64,000 nucleotides of DNA from Chitinophagaceae bacterium (GTDB lineage: Bacteria; Bacteroidota; Bacteroidia; Cytophagales; Cytophagaceae): positions 1-64,000 of the forward strand of contig JAQBNU010000031.1 of the NCBI GenBank assembly GCA_028288365.1. The letters are read 5' to 3'. Below the pieces are notes generated by a model that was not told where the DNA came from, did no database searches, and saw nothing but the letters and a program-made list of their open reading frames with translations. The position numbers and the translations under genes are program-made. Below, in pieces: positions 9,414 through 17,962 of the stretch (positions are counted from its first letter, which is position 1; every line of letters starts with the position of its first letter).

Positions 9414-9541
9414 GCCCCTAAATCCCCTGAAGGGGACTTTGCAGTGTAGAGTATGAAGCGCGAGTACAGAGGAATTGGACCTCAATACTCGCACTCCATG
9501 CTCGCGTTTTTTTCCAAGTCCCCTTCAGGGGATTTAGGGGC
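9414..9541. repeat. Palindromic intergenic element with nested inverted repeats
   Basis: A 26-base perfect inverted repeat (9414-9439 with 9516-9541, core CCCCTGAAGGGGACTT) encloses a second, imperfect inverted repeat built on AGCGCGAGTACAGAGGAAT. The inner module recurs almost unchanged at 56258-56312, where it forms a perfect palindrome followed by a degenerate copy of the outer AGTCCCCTTCA arm. It sits between purN and the UbiA-like gene, has no coding frame, and looks like a dispersed, transposase-less palindromic element. A role as terminator is possible for neither gene in particular. Confidence 0.85.
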
Positions 9542-9553
9542 AAGACCGTTTGA

Positions 9554-10432
9554 TTAAAAAAACGGCATCGTCAATATCCCCGCCAGCATGATCCACTTGC
9601 ACAGTGAACTGATGCGGCGGTAGCGGTGTGTAGTATCGGCTACAATAAGTCCTACAACCAGCATGATGATCATAGGGAACAATACAACTCCGCAATAGAT
9701 ACTCAGGTTTTCGTTGCGAGGATAAAACCAGAAACCCAACATCACGAGAAATAATGCTGCAAGAAACAAAACGAAGGCTTTGGTCTTGCGTTCACCGATC
9801 AGTATAGGCAAGGTTTTACAACCGAATGCTGCATCGCCTTTGATGTCTTCCATGTCTTTCACCAATTCACGGATCAGACTGATTAGAAAAGCAAAACCGG
9901 CAAAAATCAGAATGTCATATCCCTCACCTTTGCGCAACAGTCCCACGAGATAAATGGAAAAGCCTGACAGAAAAGATACCACCAGGTTACCTGCCAACGG
10001 TTTACGTTTTAGCGAATTGGCATAATACCAAAGTAGAAAACTGGAAAACAATACACAGATAAAAAACTTCCAGCCTACAAAAACACTGAAGAGCACGGCC
10101 ATCACGTTCATGACGCTGTGAAAAATAATGGCTGTTCGCCTGGCAATGATTCTGCCGACGACTACCCTTCTCGGTTTGTTGACATAATCTATTTTGATGT
10201 CGTAATAATCATTGATCACATAACCCGCTGCGGCTGTCAATGCAATAGAAAAAGCCACGAGCCAGATCTTCACGTGCAACAAGGCTTCCAGCGAAGGTTG
10301 AGGAAGTACAAGGTATTCATAGACCATCAGTACCGTCAACCCTAAAATGATCAGGTTAGGAAAACGGATCAATTTAAGTCCGGCCAAAACGAAGGTGCCA
10401 ATATGTTGTTTTTTTTGTAGCATGCTTACCAT
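9554..10432 (-). CDS. UbiA-family prenyltransferase
   Basis: 292 aa with eight or nine hydrophobic segments. The two Asp-rich motifs of the UbiA superfamily are visible: NDYYDIKIDYVNKPRR near residue 74 and KDMEDIKGDAAFGCKTLP near 190. These bind the prenyl diphosphate through Mg2+. In Bacteroidota this gene beside KdsC and DUF2520 is usually annotated as a geranylgeranylglycerol-phosphate geranylgeranyltransferase-like protein. The actual aromatic or glycerol acceptor cannot be read from sequence. It overlaps the KdsC-like gene by 7 bases, and a second ATG three codons in would remove the overlap. Confidence 0.88.
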   Translation of the reverse strand: MVSMLQKKQHIGTFVLAGLKLIRFPNLIILGLTVLMVYEYLVLPQPSLEALLHVKIWLVAFSIALTAAAGYVINDYYDIKIDYVNKPRRVVVGRIIARRTAIIFHSVMNVMAVLFSVFVGWKFFICVLFSSFLLWYYANSLKRKPLAGNLVVSFLSGFSIYLVGLLRKGEGYDILIFAGFAFLISLIRELVKDMEDIKGDAAFGCKTLPILIGERKTKAFVLFLAALFLVMLGFWFYPRNENLSIYCGVVLFPMIIMLVVGLIVADTTHRYRRISSLCKWIMLAGILTMPFF

Positions 10433-10929
10433 TGTTCAGGTTTCCAGTCCCCTCTTACACGCATGACTTTTTCAATGACATCCCTTACTGCACCTCTTCC
10501 GCCTGCAAAAGAGGAGATATATAAACTGAAGGCCAGCACATCCTTTGCTGCATCGCTTGGACAGCAAGGCAAAGCCACTTGTTGCATCAGTTGAATGTCC
10601 GGAATGTCGTCCCCCATGTAGAGTATGTTTTCTACATCACAATTCAATTTGTTACAAAGCTGTTGTATAATTTCTTTTTTGTTTTTAACACCTAAATAAA
10701 TGTGTTGAATGCCGAGAAAATTAAGGCGATTTCTCACTCCCGGTTCATTGCCTCCGGAAATAATGGCCACGTGGTAGCCCGCTTGCAAAGCCTTCTCTAT
10801 CGCGTAGCCGTCCTTGATGTAAAAACGTCGCACGTATTCTTCATTCTCATAGGACCAAACACTTCCATCGGTGAGCACACCGTCTACGTCAAAAATAAAT
10901 GTGCTGATGTTCCCGAAAGGAATACTCAT
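10426..10929 (-). CDS. kdsC: KdsC-type HAD phosphatase (Kdo 8-phosphate phosphatase)
   Basis: A 167-aa cap-less HAD enzyme. Motif I is DVDGVLTDGSV near residue 14, motif II IISGGNE near 58, motif III a Lys in the KNKKEI region, and motif IV MGDDIPD near 106. Length and the VDGVLTDG signature match the KdsC/YrbI group, which removes phosphate from Kdo 8-phosphate in lipopolysaccharide synthesis. It is coupled to DUF2520 upstream (4-base overlap) and to the UbiA-like gene downstream. Related sialic-acid-type phosphatases share the fold, so the substrate is by family inference. Confidence 0.85.
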   Translation of the reverse strand: MSIPFGNISTFIFDVDGVLTDGSVWSYENEEYVRRFYIKDGYAIEKALQAGYHVAIISGGNEPGVRNRLNFLGIQHIYLGVKNKKEIIQQLCNKLNCDVENILYMGDDIPDIQLMQQVALPCCPSDAAKDVLAFSLYISSFAGGRGAVRDVIEKVMRVRGDWKPEQW

Positions 10930-11711
10930 TGTCTATTGATAATGGCTTTGGTCAGCTCTTCGTAAGCTGATTTTAAGTTCGGAATTTTTTCTAACAACTC
11001 CAGATGCTTGCCAATAGTTTTAAAATCTTTTCTGCTTGCCGGACCGGATTGACCGGAAGCCGGATCTTCCAGTTCCAAAAACTTGCTGACTGTTTCTGTC
11101 ATGAGGGGAGAAAGCATCTTTTTATCCAGGCCTTTTGACTCCATCAATGCCAACGCCTGATTGAATAAGTAATAAGGAAAATTGTTGACCAACACACCAC
11201 ACAAATGAATTTGCTTTCTGGTTTCCAGATCGGCTTTGGTAGCTGTTAATTTTAATTCACTTAGAAACGCAATCAATTGCTCTTCTACCATAGGCGACGA
11301 ACCTTCAACAAAGATTGGAATCTGTCTCCAATGCACCGGTCTTCCTTTGGTGAACGTTTGAAAAGGATAGACCACCGCACTGCCTGCACATGGGATCGAT
11401 GAAATGGATTGCAGGGAACGCGCACCCGATAAGTGAACGAGGTAAGCACCGAATTCAATCGAATAATTTTTCATCGATTCCAACGCATCGTCTTTGATGG
11501 CGAACACGATCAACTCTCCTTCAATGATGATGTCTTGGGTTAATGCATGAACCGTGATGTCAGGAAATTCTCCTAACAACTCTCCCAGTTCAGAAGCATT
11601 GCGTGCATATACAGTCAGTTGAATCGGTTTTTTATCGTGTAGCAACTTGAGCAGATGCCAGCATAGATTTCCTGATCCTACAATAGAGATTTTTTTAAAC
11701 AACATGGTCAT
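10926..11711 (-). CDS. Rossmann-fold / DUF2520 protein
   Basis: 261 aa. The N-terminus has a dinucleotide-binding loop, ISIVGSGNLCWHLLKLL, and the C-terminal half shows the DUF2520 pattern (HLCGVLVNNFPYYLFNQA, then a helical bundle). The family resembles pyrroline-5-carboxylate and 6-phosphogluconate dehydrogenase folds, but no reaction is established. Its conserved place before KdsC in this phylum suggests a link to envelope or sugar metabolism, which is inference. It overlaps the KdsC-like gene by 4 bases, and a second ATG lies two codons inside. Confidence 0.85.
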   Translation of the reverse strand: MTMLFKKISIVGSGNLCWHLLKLLHDKKPIQLTVYARNASELGELLGEFPDITVHALTQDIIIEGELIVFAIKDDALESMKNYSIEFGAYLVHLSGARSLQSISSIPCAGSAVVYPFQTFTKGRPVHWRQIPIFVEGSSPMVEEQLIAFLSELKLTATKADLETRKQIHLCGVLVNNFPYYLFNQALALMESKGLDKKMLSPLMTETVSKFLELEDPASGQSGPASRKDFKTIGKHLELLEKIPNLKSAYEELTKAIINRQ

Positions 11712-11719
11712 GGTAGAGA

Positions 11720-14302
11720 TTAAGCGGCTTTGTCTCTCATCTTCGCAAATTCATTATACCTGCGTAAGATGGCAATGAACAGTCCCAATACAAGCAATAC
11801 AGTACCGATCCACAACACGTTGATCATCGGTTTTTCTATTGCTTTCAAAATAATATAATCGCGTTGAGCAGAACTAAACTCAAACGTGAAGGCTTCTTTA
11901 TCGGGATTCAATTCTTTAAAGGTAACTTTGATGCCCAGGTCTTCCAGTGTTTCCGGTACGTAACCGATGACATTTCCTTCTGACACCATGATCACATAAA
12001 TAGGATGCATGGAATAACTGACGCCGTTTGGACCAAAGATGTGGATGTGCGCTCTTAACGCAATGTCTTCTTTTTTGATGACTGCACCTGGAATGGCTTC
12101 GATGCGTTCGACATCATCCAGCACAGCAATGTAATCATTGACGAAAGCAGTATCTTTTAAATGCAACACCTGCGCTTGTGGTTCACTCCATTCTCTTTCT
12201 TCTGCATTGACAGGCACAGCAGAGAGATGCGAATACAAATCACGATCCCAGAAACGCTTGATGTCCGGTGAAGGGATAGAACCCATGCGCGGATTTTTTT
12301 GCAGACGTGGATACAATACAAATTCTTTTCCGTCTTTGTTTTTATACAACACTTCGTAATACGTGTTCTCCGGATTGACTTCGAGCGTGTCTCCTTTTTT
12401 GAAATAGGTTTTATCTCCTTTTTTCAACTCTCTTCTGGTGATGACTTTGTATAAATCGTTTGTTGGATAAATACTGTCTTTGTTGACATAGCCAGGAAAT
12501 CCTTTGGCTTCAATGCGTGGACCTTTATACGTCAATTGGTATTTGTTGCCCATTTTTTCCGGTGTCATTCTGAACAACAATACATTTTCTGTATTGACTT
12601 CATCCGGAAACTCTTTGGAATACAACAAGCCGGATTGATTCATGGAAATGGTTTCTGTATAACCGGAAGAAAATAAAATTCCGATCAACATCATGGCCAC
12701 ACCAATATGGGCAATCGCGCCGCCTGTAAGTTTGATGTTATTCTTTACTACAGAAATGAATATCGTTACGTTGGATACAATAGAAAATATAGCCGTGGTC
12801 AACAATAAAATATACGATACTCTTCTATAGATCGGAAAATCTTCCGGCTTCACATCTTTTGTTAATCCACCCAACAAAATAATAAGCGTAGCCAAAAGCA
12901 AGGACAACAAGACAGGAATAAATAATTTATCCCACAGTTGTTTGCCTGTCATTTTTGTCCACCAGAAAAACTGACCGATACCAGAAAGAAAAGCAATACC
13001 AATCGCAAACCATACTTGCCAGTTGCTGTAATGCAATTCCTGATTGACGGGAGGAGCCAATTTCAATTCCAATCCTAATCCCTTGGCAATCGCATTGTAT
13101 ACAGGGATAGACGTAGTAGCGATCACTTGAAACGCTGCGAGTGAAAGGATGGTAACACCGATGAAGATCCAGAACTCACGAGAATACATAGAAGCTTCTT
13201 TCTCTGAAGTAGGAATTTCTTTCCAGCGAAACCAAAGCAAAGCTATGGCCAACACAATGAAGGAAAGAAAATACACGAGCAACTGACCCGACAAACCTAA
13301 ATCAGTAAACGAGTGAACCGAAGATTCTCCAAGGATCCCGCTTCGCGTAAGGAACGTAGAATAAAGGATCAACAAGAAACTTGCCATGACCAATATCATC
13401 GAAGTTTTTAAAGCCGTACTGTTGTTGCGGTAAATGATCATGGTGTGAATCGAGGCTACCAAAATCAACCAAGGAACATATACAGCATTTTCTACCGGAT
13501 CCCAGTTCCAGTAACCACCGAAGTTCAGCGTTTCATAGGCCCAGTAGCCGCCCATTAAAATCCCTGTGCCTAGGATCATCGCAGAGAACAGCGCCCAAGG
13601 CAAAGCCGGACGAATCCATTCTTTGTATTTTCTCTGCCACAAGCCTGCGATAACAAAAGCAAATGGAACAAGAGTAGTCGCAAAGCCAAGGAACAAAGTA
13701 GGTGGGTGAATGACCATCCAATAGTTTTGCAACAATGGATTTAAACCGTTGCCATCTTCCGGTATAAAATTGGGATTGATGTTGTAGACAGGTAAGTCAG
13801 GCATCGTTTCTTTCAACAACATGAAAGGTGAACTTCCCAATTTTAAATCGATAAAAGGGAATACCACACCAATGATCATCGAGGCGAGGAATGCCTGCAC
13901 CGCACAAAAGACGGCCATGACAGAAGACTCCCATTCTTTATTGGTAAAAAGAATGACGCCACCTAACACCACGTGCCAGAAAATCCACAACAAGAAGCTT
14001 CCTTCCTGACCTTCCCAGAAACAGGAAATCATGTATTGTACCGGCAGGTGATTGGACGAGTGACTCCAGGCGTAATGGTATTCGTAGCGGTGATTGTAAA
14101 TGATAAAAAATAAAGCAGCTATTATTCCTAAAACAGAGAGCGCATGTATGCCAAACCAAATGCGGGCAAAGCGTTTCCAGGATTTTTTAGAACCCAGGTC
14201 TTCCGAATCGCAACTGACATTTTTATAATAAGAAAATGCGGCTACTAACGATGAGAAAAAAGAAATGATAACGAATAAATGGCCCCAGTCACCGATCTGC
14301 AT
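11720..14302 (-). CDS. ccmF: Cytochrome c haem lyase, CcmF/CcsA family
   Basis: 860 aa with about 14 membrane segments. The haem-handling tryptophan-rich motif is visible as GGYWNWDPVENAVYVPW near residue 270, and HP-type conserved histidines include VIHPPTLFLG. After the last core membrane helices there is a large periplasmic domain (about 560-820) and a final membrane helix (about 825-845). CcmF transfers haem from CcmE to apocytochrome. The gene is the last of the ccmBCDEF series, all on the minus strand, with small hairpins between it and ccmE. Confidence 0.93.
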   Translation of the reverse strand: MQIGDWGHLFVIISFFSSLVAAFSYYKNVSCDSEDLGSKKSWKRFARIWFGIHALSVLGIIAALFFIIYNHRYEYHYAWSHSSNHLPVQYMISCFWEGQEGSFLLWIFWHVVLGGVILFTNKEWESSVMAVFCAVQAFLASMIIGVVFPFIDLKLGSSPFMLLKETMPDLPVYNINPNFIPEDGNGLNPLLQNYWMVIHPPTLFLGFATTLVPFAFVIAGLWQRKYKEWIRPALPWALFSAMILGTGILMGGYWAYETLNFGGYWNWDPVENAVYVPWLILVASIHTMIIYRNNSTALKTSMILVMASFLLILYSTFLTRSGILGESSVHSFTDLGLSGQLLVYFLSFIVLAIALLWFRWKEIPTSEKEASMYSREFWIFIGVTILSLAAFQVIATTSIPVYNAIAKGLGLELKLAPPVNQELHYSNWQVWFAIGIAFLSGIGQFFWWTKMTGKQLWDKLFIPVLLSLLLATLIILLGGLTKDVKPEDFPIYRRVSYILLLTTAIFSIVSNVTIFISVVKNNIKLTGGAIAHIGVAMMLIGILFSSGYTETISMNQSGLLYSKEFPDEVNTENVLLFRMTPEKMGNKYQLTYKGPRIEAKGFPGYVNKDSIYPTNDLYKVITRRELKKGDKTYFKKGDTLEVNPENTYYEVLYKNKDGKEFVLYPRLQKNPRMGSIPSPDIKRFWDRDLYSHLSAVPVNAEEREWSEPQAQVLHLKDTAFVNDYIAVLDDVERIEAIPGAVIKKEDIALRAHIHIFGPNGVSYSMHPIYVIMVSEGNVIGYVPETLEDLGIKVTFKELNPDKEAFTFEFSSAQRDYIILKAIEKPMINVLWIGTVLLVLGLFIAILRRYNEFAKMRDKAA

Positions 14303-14321
14303 ATTTTTTTTGTTTTATATT

Positions 14322-14375
14322 TCCCGCAGGTAACGCGGGATCTTTTGACATTCCGGTTCTCAAGCCGGAGGAATG
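14322..14375. repeat. Two small hairpins between ccmE and ccmF
   Basis: TCCCGC/GCGGGA (14322-14327 with 14335-14340) and an imperfect CATTCCGG/CCGGAGGAATG pair (14349-14375). They fill the only sizeable gap inside the ccm operon and could reduce or stabilise the downstream part of the transcript. No U-tract follows on the minus strand, so a full terminator is unlikely. Confidence 0.5.
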
Positions 14376-14386
14376 TTGTGCAATGC

Positions 14387-14803
14387 TTATAACGCGGATG
14401 TTAATTTTTTGTCTTCGTATTTAGAAGGACACTTCATCAGGATCTTATCTGCCTTGAATGTTTTTCCTTTGAACCCACCAATGATTACGATCTGCTCAGA
14501 CTTCTCAAAGTCTTGCGGTTTGGGACTTAGGAACACCACACGCTCTTCTCTGTTTTTATTGTCCGTAATCAGGAACTCAAAATAGTTAGGGTCGACAGAA
14601 GGATTGTAATTCATGCCTTCTACTTCACCCAAACTGTTTTTTTTCAACTTGCCTACTACGTGTACTTTTTCATCCGGACTATCTTGTGCCAATTCCTGCG
14701 CTTCATCAAACGTCACATAGTGCGAGGCATCTCCGGAAGTAGAGATGATGACGCCGATGGCCACGGCAATCACCAGAAGGAGAATGATGTGTGTTAGTTT
14801 CAT
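14387..14803 (-). CDS. ccmE: Haem chaperone CcmE, CXXXY type
   Basis: 138 aa with one N-terminal membrane helix (about 4-23) and a small beta-barrel (OB-type) periplasmic domain. In E. coli CcmE the haem is held by His in an HXXXY motif. Here the aligned motif at the end of the barrel is CPSKY (residues 125-129), so Cys replaces His. This variant is known from Desulfovibrio and archaea as the CXXXY form. The protein shuttles haem from CcmC to CcmF. It lies 3 bases downstream of the ccmD gene. Confidence 0.9.
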   Translation of the reverse strand: MKLTHIILLLVIAVAIGVIISTSGDASHYVTFDEAQELAQDSPDEKVHVVGKLKKNSLGEVEGMNYNPSVDPNYFEFLITDNKNREERVVFLSPKPQDFEKSEQIVIIGGFKGKTFKADKILMKCPSKYEDKKLTSAL

Positions 14804-14806
14804 GTG

Positions 14807-15022
14807 TTAGTTTTTTTCTTCTTTTTCAAGTTTGCCTATTTTCCTGTCGAGCAGAAATACATAGACAAATAAACCCGTCAGGATAATGGCGAACACAGTG
14901 ATCACCACATAAATTTTCCCGTCTGCTCGGAATTGATCTGCCATTTCTACCTCTTGCGCCTGAGCCACCATGGGTAAAGCCAACAGAAGGAAGGCGAAGA
15001 ATGTGTTGATGATTTTATTCAT
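14807..15022 (-). CDS. ccmD: Small CcmD-like membrane protein
   Basis: 71 aa: a signal-like first helix (MNKIINTFFAFLLLALPMVAQA), a short periplasmic stretch, and a second membrane helix (about 37-58) followed by DRKIGKLEKEEK. Position between ccmC and ccmE and the single helix with a charged C-terminal tail match the CcmD family, which helps release haem-loaded CcmE. Having an N-terminal signal segment is usual in Bacteroidota members. The start is fixed by a reasonable purine-rich stretch and the lack of alternatives. Confidence 0.8.
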   Translation of the reverse strand: MNKIINTFFAFLLLALPMVAQAQEVEMADQFRADGKIYVVITVFAIILTGLFVYVFLLDRKIGKLEKEEKN

Positions 15023-15049
15023 GCTGAATGTTTTTTATATATAAACTAA

Positions 15050-15733
15050 TTACTTTCTCATCAATATCCGCACACGCACACGCAATGTCGTAATCCATAC
15101 GCCCAACAGAATAAACCCCAATCCTGAAGAATAAAAGATCAGGTTCATTTCACGGTCACGGTCGTACTGGTTGAAGCCAGGATTGCCTCCGTTGCCGGGA
15201 TGTAGAGAATCTGTCAATCGAGGTAAGATGTATACTAAAGCAACAAAAGCCGGAAAGGCGAAAATGTTGAACACCGCACTGATGCGAGCACGTTGGTCTT
15301 CGTCTTGTATAGAACCTCGGAGTACAATATAAGCAGAGTAGATCAGCATACCGATAGCGGCTGCATTGAGTTTGGGATCGGAAGTCCAGTACGTTCCCCA
15401 GGTTGCTTTGGCCCAGAACATACCGGTGAGAATACCTAATACACCGAAGCACAAACCCATATTGGTATATTCTACAGATCGTATGTCTGCAAGAGCCGTT
15501 GGCTTGCGTAAATAGAGGATGGCATGAACAAAAGCGATCAACAAGAAGGCTGTCATTCCAAACCACATCGGTACGTGAAAGTATAAATTACGAATGGTTT
15601 CGTTGAGTATGGCCAGTCGCGGCACGTGACTGGTAAAGCCTTTGAGCACGACAAATAGCAACAGCAGAAAACTTACTATTTTCCACCAGGCCAGCGGAGA
15701 GCGATGATTGAAGAACGTTTGTTGGATACTCAT
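15050..15733 (-). CDS. ccmC: Haem handling protein CcmC
   Basis: About 227 aa from the ATG at 15733 (MSIQQTFFNH...). A TTG six codons further upstream is possible but less likely. Six membrane helices and the haem motif WGTYWTSDPKLNAAA near residue 115 replace the classical WGTWWVWDARLT. Conserved His in NLYFHVPMWFG near residue 60 is the other haem ligand region. CcmC loads haem onto CcmE. The gene begins 5 bases after the ccmB stop. Confidence 0.93.
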   Translation of the reverse strand: MSIQQTFFNHRSPLAWWKIVSFLLLLFVVLKGFTSHVPRLAILNETIRNLYFHVPMWFGMTAFLLIAFVHAILYLRKPTALADIRSVEYTNMGLCFGVLGILTGMFWAKATWGTYWTSDPKLNAAAIGMLIYSAYIVLRGSIQDEDQRARISAVFNIFAFPAFVALVYILPRLTDSLHPGNGGNPGFNQYDRDREMNLIFYSSGLGFILLGVWITTLRVRVRILMRK

Positions 15734-15738
15734 GATCG

Positions 15739-16407
15739 TTAAGCCTTCCAAAGGTAAGGAAATAAGAGATAAGAAACAGATACTGTGATCACATTCAATG
15801 CCGCTAAAAGCAGCATTTCATCCCAGGAAACCGAGCGATCTAAACCGTCCATGGCTGCTTTAGAAGCTTTTACAGCCATGATGATCAAAGGGATCAAAAT
15901 AGGAAAACTCAGAATGGCAGATAAACTGAAATTTCCACCCGCTTTGTACGCGATGCCCGCTGACATGGTAATGACCGCTGCAAAGCCAGCTACCGCCAGC
16001 GCTTGAATGCCCAGAAATAGTCCGAGATCCTGAACAGGTGAATCAAATACAATACTGAATAACAACCAAGAGATCAGTGATATCAATACCGACAAGGCCA
16101 TGTGATACACTAGTTTAGACAAGATCAAGGCTTCTGCGGAAACCATTGTTCCGTAAAACAACACTCTTCCTGACGTTTCGCCGAGAAATGCTTTGGCCAC
16201 CGCATTGAACGTGGTGAACGTGAGCAATAGCCAATAGACAGAGAGCCAGACAAAGGGATTCAGCACAGAACCTTTTCCCAGAAAACTGTAATACATGATG
16301 AAAATCGTACTGCCTAAGTACAAAAGCAGACTCTGGAAGATGTGGCGGTTTTTCCATTCCAGCGAAAATTCTTTTTGCAGCAGTATGAGGGTTTCTTTGA
16401 GTATCAA
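15739..16407 (-). CDS. ccmB: Haem exporter subunit CcmB (TTG start)
   Basis: 222 aa with six hydrophobic segments, the usual size for the ABC permease-like CcmB. The opening LKETLILLQKEFSLEWKNR is family-typical. The start must be TTG at 16407: an in-frame stop lies 15 bases upstream and the first ATG would remove the conserved amphipathic N-terminus. CcmB normally needs the ATPase CcmA, which is not in this window. It is the first gene of the ccm block. Confidence 0.9.
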   Translation of the reverse strand: MILKETLILLQKEFSLEWKNRHIFQSLLLYLGSTIFIMYYSFLGKGSVLNPFVWLSVYWLLLTFTTFNAVAKAFLGETSGRVLFYGTMVSAEALILSKLVYHMALSVLISLISWLLFSIVFDSPVQDLGLFLGIQALAVAGFAAVITMSAGIAYKAGGNFSLSAILSFPILIPLIIMAVKASKAAMDGLDRSVSWDEMLLLAALNVITVSVSYLLFPYLWKA

Positions 16408-16569
16408 GTTGGGGCTTACTTAGAGGAGTAAAATTACATTGGAGAAGGCAAATAGCAATCGTCTGGGCGTGAATTATTTTTGAAGATGATTTTGATTAAA
16501 ATAAAAGGATTCAAGGGATTGAGGAAGAGTGTTGGGAAGAAAAGGTTTCTGTATTTGAAAGTAAGAATG

Positions 16570-16780
16570 AGGGCGTTTCCCTTCGGGCCGGGCTTTCACT
16601 ACAAGTCCGGCTTACGCACAATCCCAGCGCGCTGCGGGCTTTTCGCTCAATTCCTAACGCAAGTTAACGTTAGGAATTGAGCCGTTGTTTGATCCCGCTA
16701 AATAGCGGGAGAGTGGCGAAGCCCGGCCCCGCCATCGAAGTACGGCTTTCAGTGCAGATCCTTGGGCGGGGAAACGCCCT
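16570..16780. repeat. 211-bp palindromic intergenic element with 12-bp inverted ends
   Basis: The ends are AGGGCGTTTCCC (16570-16581) and its exact complement GGGAAACGCCCT (16769-16780). Inside lie CGGGCCGGGCTTTCACT-type modules on both sides, a perfect 15-base hairpin (16645-16659 with 16668-16682, GCTCAATTCCTAACG) and a smaller one made of CCCGCTA/TAGCGGG. The piece GCTGCGGGCTTTTCGCT also occurs at 49618-49634 with one change. The element takes up most of the 480-base gap between ccmB and pheS. Open frames inside it are by-products. Confidence 0.85.
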
Positions 16781-16874
16781 TATTCATGTCTGCCTTCCCA
16801 TTCCCATAGCAAATAACCCCTTAACAAACCATTTCATCTTTCTTCATACTATTCTACCTCATCTTATTATTTCT

Positions 16875-16882
16875 TATCTTTG
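16875..16882 (+). promoter_or_regulatory. -7 promoter box of pheS
   Basis: TATCTTTG is an exact TAnnTTTG match and ends only 6 bases before the pheS ATG at 16889. It also shows that the TTG at 16880 cannot be the translation start, because it lies within the promoter. The transcript would have almost no leader. Confidence 0.7.
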
Positions 16883-16888
16883 TACGCT

Positions 16889-17914
16889 ATGCTGGAAAAG
16901 ATTAAAGATTTAAGCAAACAGATCGAAGACTTTAAGATAGAGTCTAAGGAACAGTTGGAAAGTTTCAGATTGGAATTCATCAGCCGTAAAGGCAAAGTGA
17001 CTTTACTTTTTGACGATTTTAAAAACGTAGCTCCAGAGCTGAAGAAGCAAATGGGTGCGGAGTTGAACCGATTGAAAGTAGCTGCTCAAACAAAATTTGA
17101 TGAACTACAAGGCAACCTCGGCACCCATAAAGTACAAGGCAAAAACGAAGGCGCGGATCTTACACTTCCTGTTGTACCTTACGCCTTGGGCTCGCTGCAT
17201 CCCTTGACAGTCGTTAAAAATCGCATGGTCGAGATTTTTGAACGCATGGGTTTCAATCTTTCTGAAGGTCCGGAGATTGAAGACGATTGGCATAACTTTA
17301 CTGCACTCAACTTCCCGGAAGATCATCCGGCAAGAGAAATGCAGGATACTTTCTTCGTACAAAAAAATCCGGATATCGCGTTGCGTACACACACTTCTTC
17401 TGTGCAAGTGCGTACCATGGAAACAGAAAAACCTCCGATCCGCACCATCTCACCGGGAAGAGTATACCGCAACGAAGCGATCTCTGCCCGCGCGCATTGT
17501 ATGTTCCATCAAATCGAAGGCATGTACATCGATAAGAAAGTAAGCTTCGCTGATTTAAAAAATACACTCTATCATTTCGTCAAAGAGTTGTTTGGTGAAG
17601 ACACCAAGATTCGTTTTCGTCCTTCTTACTTTCCCTTCACCGAACCCAGTGCAGAGATTGACATCACGTGCAACATCTGCAAAGGCGTAGGCTGTAACAT
17701 CTGCAAATATTCCGGTTGGGTAGAAATTGGTGGCAGCGGCATGATGGATCCGAATGTATTGTCTAACTGCGGCATTGATCCCAACGAGTATACCGGTTTT
17801 GCCTTTGGTATGGGAATAGAACGTGTGACGATGTTGAAATACCAGATCAGAGATTTGAGATTGTTTACAGAAAATGATATTCGTTTCCTGCGTCAGTTTA
17901 AAGGAGCAGAGTAG
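16889..17914 (+). CDS. pheS: Phenylalanyl-tRNA synthetase alpha subunit
   Basis: 341 aa from ATG 16889. The N-terminal coiled coil (about 1-80) binds tRNA. The class II catalytic core follows with motif 2 (PIRTISPGRVYRNEAISARAH) and motif 3 (GFAFGMGIERVTML). The inserted CNICKGVGCNICKYSGW segment near residue 262 is common in PheS. It charges tRNA-Phe, and the window also holds a tRNA-Phe gene at 37546. pheT is not adjacent. The start was moved from a TTG nine bases upstream because that TTG is part of the promoter. Confidence 0.97.
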   Translation: MLEKIKDLSKQIEDFKIESKEQLESFRLEFISRKGKVTLLFDDFKNVAPELKKQMGAELNRLKVAAQTKFDELQGNLGTHKVQGKNEGADLTLPVVPYALGSLHPLTVVKNRMVEIFERMGFNLSEGPEIEDDWHNFTALNFPEDHPAREMQDTFFVQKNPDIALRTHTSSVQVRTMETEKPPIRTISPGRVYRNEAISARAHCMFHQIEGMYIDKKVSFADLKNTLYHFVKELFGEDTKIRFRPSYFPFTEPSAEIDITCNICKGVGCNICKYSGWVEIGGSGMMDPNVLSNCGIDPNEYTGFAFGMGIERVTMLKYQIRDLRLFTENDIRFLRQFKGAE

Positions 17915-17920
17915 ATGAAG

Positions 17921-17956
17921 AAAGAGAGCGAAAAAAGAATATTCACTCTCTTTTTT
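17921..17956 (+). terminator. Likely pheS terminator
   Basis: AAAGAGAG (17921-17928) pairs with CTCTCTTT (17946-17953), followed by a run of T. It lies just 7 bases after the pheS stop. Confidence 0.6.
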
Positions 17957-17962
17957 GCGTTC

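Noticed and set aside
16480-16913. Two short plus-strand frames before pheS
   Set aside because: They lie in the palindromic element and in the pheS promoter; no family or start signal.
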